A stretch of DNA of 64,000 nt from Oxyruncus cristatus (taxonomy: Eukaryota; Chordata; Aves; Passeriformes; Cotingidae), in contig VXAY01006782.1 of NCBI GenBank assembly GCA_013399855.1, positions 1,747,478-1,811,477 of the forward strand. Reading direction: 5' to 3'. This document shows positions 13,576-23,363 of this stretch, piece after piece (position 1 is the first letter of the stretch; each line of letters starts with the position of its first letter). Below the pieces are notes generated by a model. That model made no database searches. It worked only from the letters and a program-made list of their open reading frames with translations, and had not been told where the DNA came from. The position numbers and the translations under genes are program-made.

Positions 13576-13763
13576 TTTAAGTAATATCCCCACTTTGAGT
13601 CCATTTTACCCGTGAAGGTAATCCGTAAGCGATCTCTCCCAGCTTTTATCTCACCTCATGAATCCTTAGCTGATTTTCTTCTTCTCCTCTGTCCAGTTGC
13701 AGAGGGGAGTGAGAGAGTGGCTTTAGTGGGTACCTGGCATGTGGCCAGGGTTAACCCACTACA

Positions 13764-15066
13764 ATGCTATGGAAGTGGCCTTGCCAAAACTTGTGTCTGA
13801 GGTTGGCTGATGTGTTCTGCATTGCTGGGTCCTGCCAGTGGGTTCCTCAGTTGTTTGGTGGGAAGAGGGCAGTGGAAGTGGTGCAGGCCAGGAAGAGGAG
13901 CTGTTTAGCTAAAGTCTCTTTGATTTGCCATTTGCAGTGCAGTGGGATGACACAGTAACGGGTAGGGAGGAGTGACACCTCTCAGCTCTTTCCAGTGATC
14001 CTGTCTCAAAAGAAATGCATTTCCAAAATATCTTATTGCCTGTTAGGGTTTCTCATATGACTCATGGATTCACTTTCCAATCTTTTGCTGTTTTTTTGTG
14101 TGTTCTTTTCAAACTATCCAGGAGTCACAGTGTAATTTTTTTTCTTTTTTTTTTTTAATAGTTCTGAGGTGCTGTTAAGATTTGAGATGTATAAGATTGT
14201 GACAGGACAAGGGGAGACGGTTCAAACTGAAAAAGGTAGATTGAGTGGCTTTAGATTGGATATAAGGAAGAAATTTTTTATGATGGGGGTGGTGAGGCAC
14301 TGAAACAGAGAAGTTGTGGATATTCCACATCTGGAAGTGTTCAAGGCCAGGGTCTTTGTGCAGCCTGGTCTAGGGGAAGGTGTTCCAGCCTATGGCAAAG
14401 GGGTGGATGATCTTAGAAGGTCCCTCCCAATCCAAACTGTTCCATAATTCTATGCAATGCTGTGCAGTTTGAATGCTAAGCATTCATGCTCAGGCAACTA
14501 GAGGCATGTGCTGTCCCACTAGTGACTTGGAGGGTTGAACCGTGGGAGAGAGCAAGTGGATTTTTGACAAGTGAGTTGCTTTCAGGTTTTTTTGAGTAAG
14601 CTTTTCGTAAATCAGGGATGATTATTTCCACTGCAGCAGTTATGTACAGTCTAGGTTTTTTGTCCGTTTTACTGCTGAACAAAACATTTTCTCCTTTCAC
14701 AATTTCTGATGTAGTTGCCCCAACAAAGACAACAATTAAAGGTCTGTTAAAGCTGTTGCCACCCCAGTGTGTAGACTGCATGCATTGATCTTTCGTGTGT
14801 TTGCAGCAGATATGCTTGTCACTTCATACGTAGAAGACATTATTGTTACTGTGGTTCAGTGGTACAATAAATCCAATTTTGGGGTTCATGTTACTTGACT
14901 GAAAGAGCATTTTCTGAAGGATTATGAAGTAGTTGTATGGCATGTATTTATATAAATGCATTACACAAAGTGCTGCTCTGGTGTAACCCCTGCTGGGTCA
15001 AGTTGACCAAATTTTTTCCCCACTACTTAAGTTAACTTCCTGCAAGAGGGCTTTATGGTGAATGAG
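13764..15066. other. Spacer between the two LTR elements
   Basis: Apart from the CR1 3' fragment at 14,201-14,455 it holds no recognisable feature. It is not an ERV interior: no gag, pol or env-like reading frame is present, and the flanking LTRs are in opposite orientation. Confidence 0.6.
14201..14455 (+). mobile_element. CR1 LINE 3' fragment, + orientation
   Basis: About 255 bases match the avian CR1 3' end in sense orientation: the stretch beginning GACAAGGGGA, the GAGGCACTG..ACAGAGAAGTTGTGGAT segment, GTGTTCAAGGCCAGGG, GATGATCTTAGAAGGTCCCT, and a final ATTCTATG unit at 14,446-14,453. The upstream reverse transcriptase region is missing, as usual for 5'-truncated CR1 copies. Many substitutions make it an old, inactive copy. 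Confidence 0.9.
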
Positions 15067-16165
15067 TATGGTGGATTGACCCCGGCTGAGTGCCAGGTGC
15101 CACCAAATCTGCTCTATCATTCCACTACTCAGCTGGGCAGCAGAGAGAAAATACAATGAAAGGCTCTGGGTTAAGATAGGGACAGGTTGAGGTCACTCAC
15201 CAATTACCATGATGGGCCAGACAGACCTGCCTTGGGGAAATTAGTTTAATTTATTGCCAATCAAATCAGAGTATGACAATGAGAAATAAAATCAAATCTT
15301 AAAAACACTTTCCCCCCAATCCTTCCTTTATTCCCAGGCTCAACTTCACTCCTGATTTTCTTTACCTTCTCCTCCCTGAGCAGCACAGAAGGACACGGAA
15401 TGGGAGTTGTAGTCAGTCCATCACATGTTGTCTCTTTTGCTCCTTGCTAGTCAGGGGGAGGATTCCTCACACTCTTCCTCTGCTCCAGCATGGGGTCTTC
15501 CACCCACAGGAGACAGTCCTCCAATGTCCTTCCTGGGGGCTGGAGTTCTTCAGTATCTCCAGTGTGGGTCCCTTACATGTGGTGCAGTCCTTCAGAAACA
15601 GGCTGCTCCAGTGTGAGTCCCCCATGGGGGTCACAAATTCCTCCAGCAAACCATGTGGGCTCCTCTCTCCATGGGTTTGCAGGTCCTGACAGGAGCCTGT
15701 CCTGCGTGGACCTCCTTTGTGCATCAATCTGCTCTGACATGGGGTCCTTCATGGCCTGCAGGTGGATCTCTGCTCTGCCATGGACCACCATGGGCTGCAG
15801 GAGGACAGCCTGCCTCACCATGGTCTTCCCTACGGACTCCAGGGGAATCTCTGCTCCAGTGCCTGGAGTGCCTTCTTCCCCTTCTCCTTCACTGACCTTG
15901 GTGTCTGAAGGGCTGTTTCTCTCACTTATTCTCACTCCTCTCGCCAGCTGCAATTTTACAGTTTCCCTCCCAACTCCTTCTCAGCTGTGTTATCCCAGAG
16001 GTGCTGCCATCGTTGCTCATGGGCTCAACCTTGGCCAACAGTGGATCCATCCTGGAGCCGGCTGGCATGGGCTGTAATGGACATGGGGGAAGCTTCTGGC
16101 AGCTTCTCACAGAAGCACCCCTGTACCCCCCTGCTACCAAAACTTCGCCATGCAAATCCACTACA
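15067..16165 (-). mobile_element. LTR-like element related to the 12.8 kb copy, - orientation
   Basis: A ~1.1 kb element that reads as an LTR on the minus strand: it begins TGTAGTGGATT (right end) and finishes with AATCCACCATA (left end). Minus-strand landmarks follow the same order as in the element at 12,774-13,763: AGAAGCTGCCAGAAGCTTCCCC, GATAACAC, ACACCAAGGTCAGTG, GC-rich tandem units containing GGAGCAG, GTTTTTAAGATT..ATTTTATTTCTCA, and AATAAA (minus strand of 15,250-15,255). It belongs to the same family but a different subfamily, or is much older. The TATA-like box is lost. No clear target-site duplication is visible. Open frames of up to 195 codons inside it are by-products of its GC-rich internal repeats. 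Confidence 0.8.
15250..15255 (-). terminator. LTR polyadenylation signal AATAAA (minus strand)
   Basis: TTTATT on the plus strand, so AATAAA on the minus strand, at the position equivalent to the AATAAA of the other LTR. It fixes the minus orientation. Confidence 0.55.
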
Positions 16166-18681
16166 GTGGGCTAAAGCCTGTGTGTGCCATTCTAACTAGA
16201 TGATGCTGGATCATGTGTCATTTATCCCCCTACAGCCCCTTAGTATGGCCGCTTTGACAGAAATGGCATCAGGTGTCTCTCCACCTCAGTGTTCTAGCAA
16301 TGCAGACACCTCCATGGCACTTGTGATCACAGTTAGCATAGCCTGAGATACGCACATTGCACATTATTGTTAATAATCCACTAGCAGTATCATCCACCTT
16401 ACCTAAGGTTTGTATTACCAAAGGGTGAGAAGATTAATATTCTGGAAGTCACAGGTGGGAAAGGGAAAAGTGTACTTACTGGATATATTAAGGATCATCA
16501 GACTTTTTACAGTGGAAGTGTACAGGTGGGGAGAGATTTAAACTTGCACAAAACTCCAGGTGAACTCAAAAACATCACTAACTGGGGCCTTGGACAACAT
16601 CTCTGACCACACATGCAGGTTAAGTGCCCGTAGCTGATCAGGTGGATTAAGAAAGGGAAAGAGGCTCTTTTTCCATCTCATCTCTAAATAAATAGATTGG
16701 CTAGCTTATGTCTCTATCACTTGTGGCTTTGTAAAGCTTTGCATTGGTACTGTCTGCTCCAGATGCACACTTTCAGCCGTATGCCCAGGACCTTGTTTGA
16801 ATGTGAATTTGAGAGCTTCCCATTATTGTGGTTGTGCTTGTGATAGGAGTTCTGGAGGACACATGCAGAAGATAAGCACTGACACATTTATCCAGGATAT
16901 CCAAGAGGCAACTCAGTACGTGGAAAACGAGTTGCACAGAATAGGTATTGCCATTGGAGAGGAAGACAGTGAACTACAGTCTATGATGGGATGCTTCAAG
17001 AGCTGCTTTGTTTTTTGTCCATCTGTGCAAGTCAGGTTCTTGCAGTGCATGAATCTTGACTACATGGTTGGTCTTCTGGCCTGAGTAAAATGTCCTCAGA
17101 GGCAGTTCTTGATACCAAAAAGTTAGTTACAAGCAGAAGGCTAGCTCCTCTTTGGATCAGGTGTTCTGTGAAACTTAAATGCCATGCAGTTGGTAACCAA
17201 CCATTCATAGTGGAATAAATTTCATTCTTTACCACTTGTAGACTCCCATTAAATATTTAATAAGTGAGGAGGATAAAAGCAGGAACTATAGGTGCTTCAG
17301 GATGGAGAGTTTGCTGCCACAGAGGAACGACAGCACACTGCTAAGTCGTGCAGCTTCAGTGGAGACTTACAGTGCTTGAAACCCCTCAGGAATGTTTTGA
17401 GAAGAGAGCTTTCTGGGTTTGGTCCAGAAAAACTTCTTTTAAGGGTGCTTTTACCTAATTTTCAGATAGCCAAACCCCACCTAAGTTATAAGATCATTTT
17501 GTCTTTACCCAGAACTCTTCTGTTCTACCCATCTGTTCACTGTGCGTGGTCCCAGTGGTAAGGTAAGCATTTAATCATGTCTACTAGCCTGTTAGCCTTT
17601 TAGAAAGCTTTTCTGACTGGGTAGAAAGAGGAGAACCACAGAACTAATTACCTGTTTCTACTGAACTCCCTAAGGAAACTTAATCCCATCTTCCTTTGTT
17701 AGGTTTTAGGTAGGAAGAAACGCTATGCTGGGGCTGCTTTCTCCCAAGTCCTTGTCTTCTTTTTTCAGTCTCACAAAATAATGGGAGAAGGAAATGGTGG
17801 TACTTGCAGTACTGCAAAGTGGTTTACCTTCTGCCTTGCAAAGGATTTAGTAACCTTGCTCTGCTGGACAGTTAAATCCCAGCGTCCAAAGGACAGAGTC
17901 TATGTGTTGCATTCTGTTGCTTCTTCTTTCAATTTCAGGCTGACTTCCTCTACCTTCTCTGTCTTCATGGGCACAGACAGAGGGTTAGATGTTTTGCACA
18001 TGTGCCTGACTTGTCCTTGAAGGGCATTAAGCTAGTAATTTCACAAAAAGTGCATCCATGACAGCAGAGTGCACACATTTGCCTACAAAACGCACTCAAG
18101 ATGGGTAAATTCTTAGGGCAGTTAAATACTCATTACCTGAGTGCCTTTAGCTATGTTCTACCTGAATTAAAGCCATAGAAGAGGCAACCAATGTGACTCA
18201 AGGGCCAACTACCATGGACCCTGAAGAAGCAAAACACCTAAATACTTGCTGGAAACCAATCATAATTGCAGCAGTAACAAAAATACTTCTTTTCTCCTGT
18301 TGCAACTTGCTAATGTGCATTTCCAGCTCCCATCTACAAGAATGAAAAGGAGTTTTAGCAAACAAATAGAAAAGCCTTGCTGCACTTACCACAAGACATC
18401 AAATGCACAGGAGAGCAAAAAGGGTGACACTGTGCTTGGGTCCCAAAGCGCAGGGTACACCTGTGGACTGTATTTCACACAGCAGCAGTTAATCAAACCT
18501 GGGTTATTGCGCCTTGGTGCACAGAGCTCTTTGAAGAAAGCTGGTGAGTACTGGCCACTACTGAGCAGAATATGTGAACTGAACTATCAGGAGGGAAACA
18601 TTACGTTTCATTTAAGGGATTACAGTCAAATGCCTGAGTAGTTTTTTAATCAACAAATCCTAAACAATGCAAATGCAAAAC
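16166..18681. other. Spacer between the LTR cluster and the BCL2 3' end
   Basis: No exon, RNA gene or repeat recognised. The first ~40 bases to the left of the BCL2 poly(A) site, read on the minus strand, are T/G-rich (TTGTTTTGCATTTGC and TTGTTTAGG), which fits the downstream element of the cleavage site. Confidence 0.6.
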
Positions 18682-18700
18682 AAGTATCTCACAGTGTGCT

Positions 18701-18706
18701 TTTATT
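18701..18706 (-). terminator. BCL2: BCL2 distal poly(A) signal AATAAA
   Basis: AATAAA on the minus strand, followed by about 18 bases ending in TGTGAGATACT, as in the end of human BCL2 mRNA from memory. Cleavage is expected near 18,682. A T/G-rich downstream element follows at about 18,645-18,680. Position, context and cross-species match together make this the main poly(A) site. Confidence 0.93.
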
Positions 18707-18870
18707 ATTTTTCACAATATAAACTAGACAGACATGGAAAGTTTAATGGCAGCATGTTCTGATAACATTTGAAAGTCAAAGAACAACATAATCATATTGA
18801 ATGATGATAAACTGACAAACTACATTACCATACATACATCTCCAAAGATACTGGATAAACAATATCTGCT

Positions 18871-18878
18871 TATGTACA
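18871..18878 (-). promoter_or_regulatory. BCL2: Pumilio-type element TGTACATA in the BCL2 3' UTR
   Basis: Minus-strand TGTACATA fits the TGTANATA consensus bound by Pumilio proteins. It lies about 165 bases upstream of the poly(A) signal. A match of this length can occur by chance in AT-rich sequence. Confidence 0.4.
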
Positions 18879-20378
18879 TTTATGCTGGTGATAATTAAAA
18901 TTCAAATATTCAGAAAAAAAAAGAAAAAAATACGCTATTTAAATTATAAAAATATACAGTTTTTGTGTGGAACTCTTAATGCTGTATTACTTTTTGAAGA
19001 TAATTTTGTTGTGTCATGAAGCTGCATTAACTTACTACAGAATTGTGATTTAAACCAAATACAGATTAAATTAGCTCTTTTGTCTTCCTTGTATTTAGCC
19101 TTGTTGGAAAGAGAGATAGGAATGAAAAACAAAGCTAGGCTTTTGCAATGAAAAATAATTTTTATATTCATAAATTAAAAGATGTATAAATTTTCATATA
19201 GTACTGAACCATAAACTCATTATAAAAATGAATCATTTTCCTAGTTTGTTCAGAGACAGAGAGAGGAAAAAAAGAAAGGCTTTAAACGTGCTACTTTACT
19301 ATGCTTTTAATCAATGGGACCTCTAGGTTTGTGAAGTGGAATGCAGGTGCACAGCTAAGCAGTGTCGTGCCTCAGGGTCAAAGCATGCAGTCCAGACTCA
19401 CTGCCTCAGCTGAGGAGACTGCATACATGCAAGGATTAGGGGTACTGGATCTGTGTTCTTTGAACTGCATCACCTTCATACTGCCTTTGCACATCTGGTT
19501 TCAGACTTTTTTTTCATAATTTTTCCTTATTAGTGCAAACCTACTAAGGCTACATAGTCCCCAGTCACAACAGCAGATTGATGAACTTTTATAGTACTGG
19601 ATGATTTTATAATAATTTTCAAATAATTTCGTAATTGAAAATTTTTAGTAATTGTAGCCATGTAGTGCACACATTTGTAGCTGCTTTTAGTTAAAAGTAA
19701 TTTTCAGACCATCTTGGGTGAACTCCTGCAACACATGAAACTAAAGATTTTCTTACATACCAATGTCATTCGCCATATCTTCCAGACCCCTTCCTTATTT
19801 GTATATTCTCTGCTACCTCAACAGCCCCATTAGTCCTTTGGTGGATCCAGTGTTTCTTCCATTAAGAAATGCACTCTATGTCAGCTCTGATTTAGGAATG
19901 CTTTGCTTGCAGAACTTTTTTTCTTGTTTTTCCACCTGTTCCTAAGTTACTGATCTATAAGAGATCTTAGGTGATCTTATAGATTATTCTTTTCAGAAGC
20001 AAAATATTTTTCTTCATTATTTTCTTAATAAATGGAGTGAAAAAGAATTAAGGACACATAAGCTGAATACAGCCAAATCAAGTATTTCTCCTCAGTGCCT
20101 ACAGATATGCTCTTTTGCAAAAGACTGCCTTTAGCATTAACATAATTCTGTAGAGAATTGCGGTGTTTCTGTAAGCTTTGTCTCTGCCCTTATATCATCC
20201 TTTTTCAATGGAAAGCATAAAAGATAAACAAATTCCAGGTAGCAATCATCTTTAACCAAGGAAGTTTTTCCAGTGAACTCCCTGTTTCCCTCCACTTCTT
20301 GACCTGTTCCTTTGTTGTCCTCTAATCTCTGATCTTCCACATCTAACCACTTCAGAAATGTCCCTCTTTTTTCTTTCC

Positions 20379-20395
20379 TTTTTTTTTTTTTTTTT
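20379..20395. repeat. Poly(T) tract inside the BCL2 3' UTR
   Basis: T17 on the plus strand, so an A17 run in the BCL2 transcript, followed by CTTTCTTTC. It is a likely internal oligo-dT priming site and could mimic a transcript end in 3'-tag data. Confidence 0.9.
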
Positions 20396-20602
20396 CTTTC
20401 TTTCACAATTTGGATATGCCAGGAGTGGTCAGCTATCTTTGCATACACAGTGGCAGAGGATGGATTTTCACTGAAGCGTAGTCTTTGAGCATGGAAGTCT
20501 ATAAGGCATTTTGTGGGGGAAAAAATCTTACATGAAAGTGTAATGAAGAGTAGGAAAGGCAAGAATGATTGCAAAAGAAATGCAAGAGTGAAAGGAGAGG
20601 AT

Positions 20603-20608
20603 TTTATT
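20603..20608 (-). terminator. BCL2: Candidate internal poly(A) signal AATAAA in the BCL2 3' UTR
   Basis: Minus-strand AATAAA about 2.76 kb into the 3' UTR, next to the conserved GAATGTATATAAAAGC block. It could produce a shorter 3' UTR that keeps the miR-15/16 site but loses the distal 1.9 kb. Use cannot be judged from sequence; several other AATAAA-like hexamers occur in this AT-rich UTR. Confidence 0.35.
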
Positions 20609-20625
20609 TAAGAAGTTCAAGCTTT

Positions 20626-20633
20626 TATATACA
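20626..20633 (-). promoter_or_regulatory. BCL2: Conserved Pumilio-type element TGTATATA
   Basis: Minus-strand TGTATATA lies in GAATGTATATAAAAGC, which I recall unchanged in human BCL2. It fits TGTANATA. Conservation between bird and mammal makes it a better candidate than the one at 18,871. Confidence 0.55.
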
Positions 20634-20974
20634 TTCAATGTTTCTAATATGTTTCTTAATAAATGTATTATCAACTATCATTATATCTAATGCAGCCACA
20701 ATACTGTACTATTCTGCAGTCAGGATGGGAAAACTCCATTGGCTCTTTAATAAAATAAAATCATCAACAGTCATCATGACTCTTCTTTTTGCCAGGTATT
20801 AACTTATACACTGGGAAGTCCAGTGAGTAGACACAACAGAACACAAAATCTTCAGTATTTATTTAAATGTGTATCATGTGTCGTCTTCATATTATTTCTA
20901 AAGCAGCTTTAAAAAAACTTTAGCCATTGGAAGGTATTAAAAACTAAAACCCATTCAAATTATCCTGGCAGTAT

Positions 20975-20981
20975 AGCAGCA
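20975..20981 (-). promoter_or_regulatory. BCL2: Conserved miR-15/16 target site in BCL2 3' UTR
   Basis: Minus-strand TGCTGCT is complementary to the AGCAGCA seed shared by miR-15, miR-16 and relatives. The context AGTGCTGCTATACTGCC closely matches the human BCL2 site (GTGCTGCTATCCTGCC, from memory), and the flanking GTTTACATTGTC block about 40 bases away is also shared. Repression of BCL2 by miR-15a/16-1 is established in mammals; function in this species is inferred from conservation. Confidence 0.85.
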
Positions 20982-23053
20982 CTGGAATTGATACTTTTAC
21001 TACTTTTGACAATGTAAACCTTTAATAAAATAAACAATATTGAAACAATTTGAGGTCTAATAATTAATAAACTTTAATGGGCATATGGGCACAAATTGAA
21101 ACAAAGACTAGATTGTGAAATTAAACATTAGCTCGATACCAGCCAATTCCAGTTGTGCAACTGGCTGCAGACAAATTCAGCTTGGAAGCTGAAAGAAAAA
21201 ACAAAGCCCACACTCAATCCACAATATTCAGTTCCTCTGATTTCAAATATTTTTCATACCAATCCTACATGAGCATCCCCACTTCTGACAGAAGCACTCC
21301 GAAAGCATTGCAGGTACTTTTTGTTTGATGGTGGGATTTTTCCTTTTTCTTTAATCAAGCATAGTTCACATTTTTGTGTTCTTAGAAATATTTCCTTTCT
21401 AAGTTTCTATAAAATTAAGGAATTTCAAATTTGAAATGTAAGCTTGCTCCATCTTATCTTTGCTCATACAAAGTGTAGGTGCCATGACTAAATAGCAGTA
21501 AAAATGCTGAGATGTACAACTCTTAAAAAAAACAACCAAACATAAAAGCAGCTTTGAAGACTCAACATCAACTACAGCCTTAACATTGAACATATTACAT
21601 TCCCGAGTTACAGGAGATATTTTGCATATAATGCCACGAAGTTTTTCAACTGAAATCTTGAGGTTGGAGCTACAGTTTATTCACTGTATGTTTTTCACCT
21701 TTTGAGCACTTACGTACTGTATGGTACATTTTATCCAGAGCTTTGCAATCTTTCCTTTTATATCTGGATGTTCATTTACCCAAAAATCCCAGATTTCAAA
21801 AGTTTCATAGAAAAAATAGAAGCGCAGGACTTAAAACATTTGAAGCTGGACACTTCCATGCTTCAGAGCAGCCCCTGGGACACGCTTCAGAGTCTTCAGT
21901 TTCCAGGGGACTCCTGGCCCCCTTCGAGCTCACAGAAAGCCCTACTTTAAAAGGCATTGACACATCTGGTTTCAGAACACAGGTCTGTTTATAAAACTGT
22001 ATTATGTACTCTGCATTAATTTTACTTGCGTTGCATTTTGTAACATGAGCAGATGACTTCACACCTCCCACTCCCCCTTTTCCTTCACCCTATTTTCACT
22101 TGAGATGACAGCAGACACCTGCCTGATGGAGGTGTCAAAGAGTCTCTGTCCAGAAAGAGGATTTTGAGTTACTTCATTATCTTTTCTTCTGCAGACAGTC
22201 TTAGGAAATTATTGGCACAAAATAATTTTGAGGGCGAGGGGTGGGATGATAAATCTCACTTTCTTTTCCTGTTATGAAAACGAGCTTGATTTTGGTGTCC
22301 AGTTTGATAAACAAGGATAGTCAGAGCTAATCTGTAAGTTAGCTGAGGTCTGCTTCTTGCCAAATAAAATTAAGATCTTTTTCAACTTTCAGGGATTTAG
22401 AGACCACATCTAATTGGTTTCAAACCCCCGGAGGAACTCTGTAAGTAAGCAGGATTAGTTGCAGATATGAGCCCACTAAAGTGGGACACAGGTCAGGTCT
22501 TCAGACTCCAGCTCTGCTCTGTTGAAGCAGGCACTTAAGGTCTCCTGATGTTTCTGTGTCAGTAGCCACAAAAAACATTTTACTGCTGAGAAAATCATTG
22601 GAACAGCAATTTCCTGCGAGCCCCAAAGATTTAACTTCACACTTATTAAAACACTTATTAAAAAAAAGGTTGACATGTATTGTGTGGGTATTGTGATTAT
22701 GATGTGATGGCACAACTGGTAACTGGAAAACGCATGTTTAAAAGGCATAGGCAATCATATTTCCAACTGTTGTCCTGTAGGGATAGCCTGGTCCTTCAAG
22801 AAGTTTCCCTCTTGACTCCACATATGTACCATGTTGAATTGTTTACTACATCAGTTCTTGCCAGCAGGACAGGGTGAGAACTTTGTTCATGCTGACCTTG
22901 TCTTTCAGATCCCTCCCAGAAAATGCAAGGAAAATCAACACAATTTCGCAGGCTTTAGCAGCTCAAGTAACTGCCCTCATAAGTGTAAGCAGGTAGGTCT
23001 TTGTCAGTATATTTGCTCTTTAGAGATAAAATAATCCAGCCAGTGGCATTAAT

Positions 23054-23067
23054 TAAAAAAAAAAAAA
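23054..23067. repeat. Poly(A) tract (U-run in the BCL2 transcript)
   Basis: A14 on the plus strand, so a U14 run about 300 bases after the BCL2 stop codon in the transcript. Confidence 0.9.
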
Positions 23068-23180
23068 CAACACAACCAAACCTAAAATACTCTGGGGCTC
23101 ATTAAAATTAAGAATAACAATATGATGCGATGACAGATACAACTTGCTGAGGTTCTGAAAATAGCAGGTAAAAATGTAAA

Positions 23181-23250
23181 TATCTTTTAATAAATAATTT
23201 TCCGGCAATGTAAAAATAAATGATATTTCCTTTGGCAGTAATAGCTGATT
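23181..23250 (-). promoter_or_regulatory. BCL2: Conserved AU-rich element block of the BCL2 3' UTR
   Basis: On the minus strand the block begins AATCAGCTATTACTGCC, continues through AAATATCATTTATTTTTAC and ends in an A/T-rich stretch with further ATTTA motifs. The human BCL2 3' UTR has an almost identical block at the same distance from the stop, and there it forms part of the AU-rich region that controls mRNA stability. The human copy has a longer ATTTATTTATTTA run; here that part is reduced to AATTATTTATTAA. Confidence 0.8.
23233..23239 (-). promoter_or_regulatory. BCL2: Candidate miR-34-type site (ACTGCCA) in BCL2 3' UTR
   Basis: Minus-strand ACTGCCA pairs with seed positions 2-7 of miR-34/449 with an A opposite position 1. 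It lies in the conserved AU-rich block and, from memory, is unchanged in human BCL2. The match is only a weak seed type, so binding is uncertain. Confidence 0.4.
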
Positions 23251-23363
23251 TAATCTTTCGCTGGGAAGTTGCTTTGCTCATAAAATATCATTGTGCTAGA
23301 GAAAAAAAAATATTATTTTGTTGTTTTGAAAGATTTTTGTAATCCACAATAAACTGGGTGACT

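Larger units (their letters stand above)
12774..13763 (+). mobile_element. Solo-LTR-like endogenous retrovirus element, + orientation
   Basis: A ~990 bp element bounded by an 11-base perfect inverted repeat, TGTAGTGGGTT at the left and AACCCACTACA at the right, so it has the TG...CA ends of a retroviral LTR. Inside, in LTR order, are a G-rich stretch (12,807-12,829), a CCAAT box (12,915-12,919), a TATTTAAG TATA-like box (12,951-12,958), a GC-rich region of degenerate tandem units of the type CTGCAGCCCRTGGAG...GGAGCAGG, and an AATAAA (13,570-13,575). No internal gag/pol region is attached, so it reads as a solo LTR. The target-site duplication is unclear: TGCT lies on both sides but two bases out of register on the right. 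The element is related to the one at 15,067-16,165 but clearly diverged from it. I do not give a family name because I cannot match it to a library. The base at 13,064 is an N. Confidence 0.8.
18682..23363 (-). other. BCL2: BCL2 3' untranslated region
   Basis: About 4.7 kb from the BCL2 stop codon to the poly(A) site, read on the minus strand. Five blocks match, in the same order, what I remember of the human BCL2 3' UTR: an AU-rich block near the stop (23,181-23,250); a block around 21,455-21,603 with TTCAATGTT and AAAGCTGCTTT; the miR-16 block (20,950-21,040); a block at 20,600-20,725 containing GTACAGTATTGTGGCTGCA and GAATGTATATAAAAGC; and the terminal block (18,682-18,757) with CCATTAAACTTTCC and TGTCTGTCTAGTT just before the AATAAA. 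The human 3' UTR is somewhat over 5 kb, so the length is comparable. The start is fixed by the stop codon; the left end is inferred from the poly(A) signal. The UTR is known in mammals as a target of AU-binding proteins and microRNAs that limit BCL2 output. Confidence 0.93.

Noticed and set aside
15490..16077. 195-codon plus-strand open frame, the longest in the window
   Set aside because: It lies entirely inside the minus-orientation LTR and is antisense to it; the openness comes from the GC-rich internal repeats, and the sister LTR gives similar frames.
12774..16165. Whole interval as one provirus with two LTRs
   Set aside because: The LTRs are in opposite orientation, strongly diverged, and the interior has a CR1 fragment and no retroviral genes.
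16797..17084. 95-codon plus-strand frame with a hydrophilic centre
   Set aside because: It looked slightly protein-like, but I recognise no family and see no splice sites that would extend it.
1..18681. PHLPP1 3' exons on the plus strand
   Set aside because: Expected neighbour by synteny, but no leucine-rich repeat or PP2C-type peptide appears in any frame.
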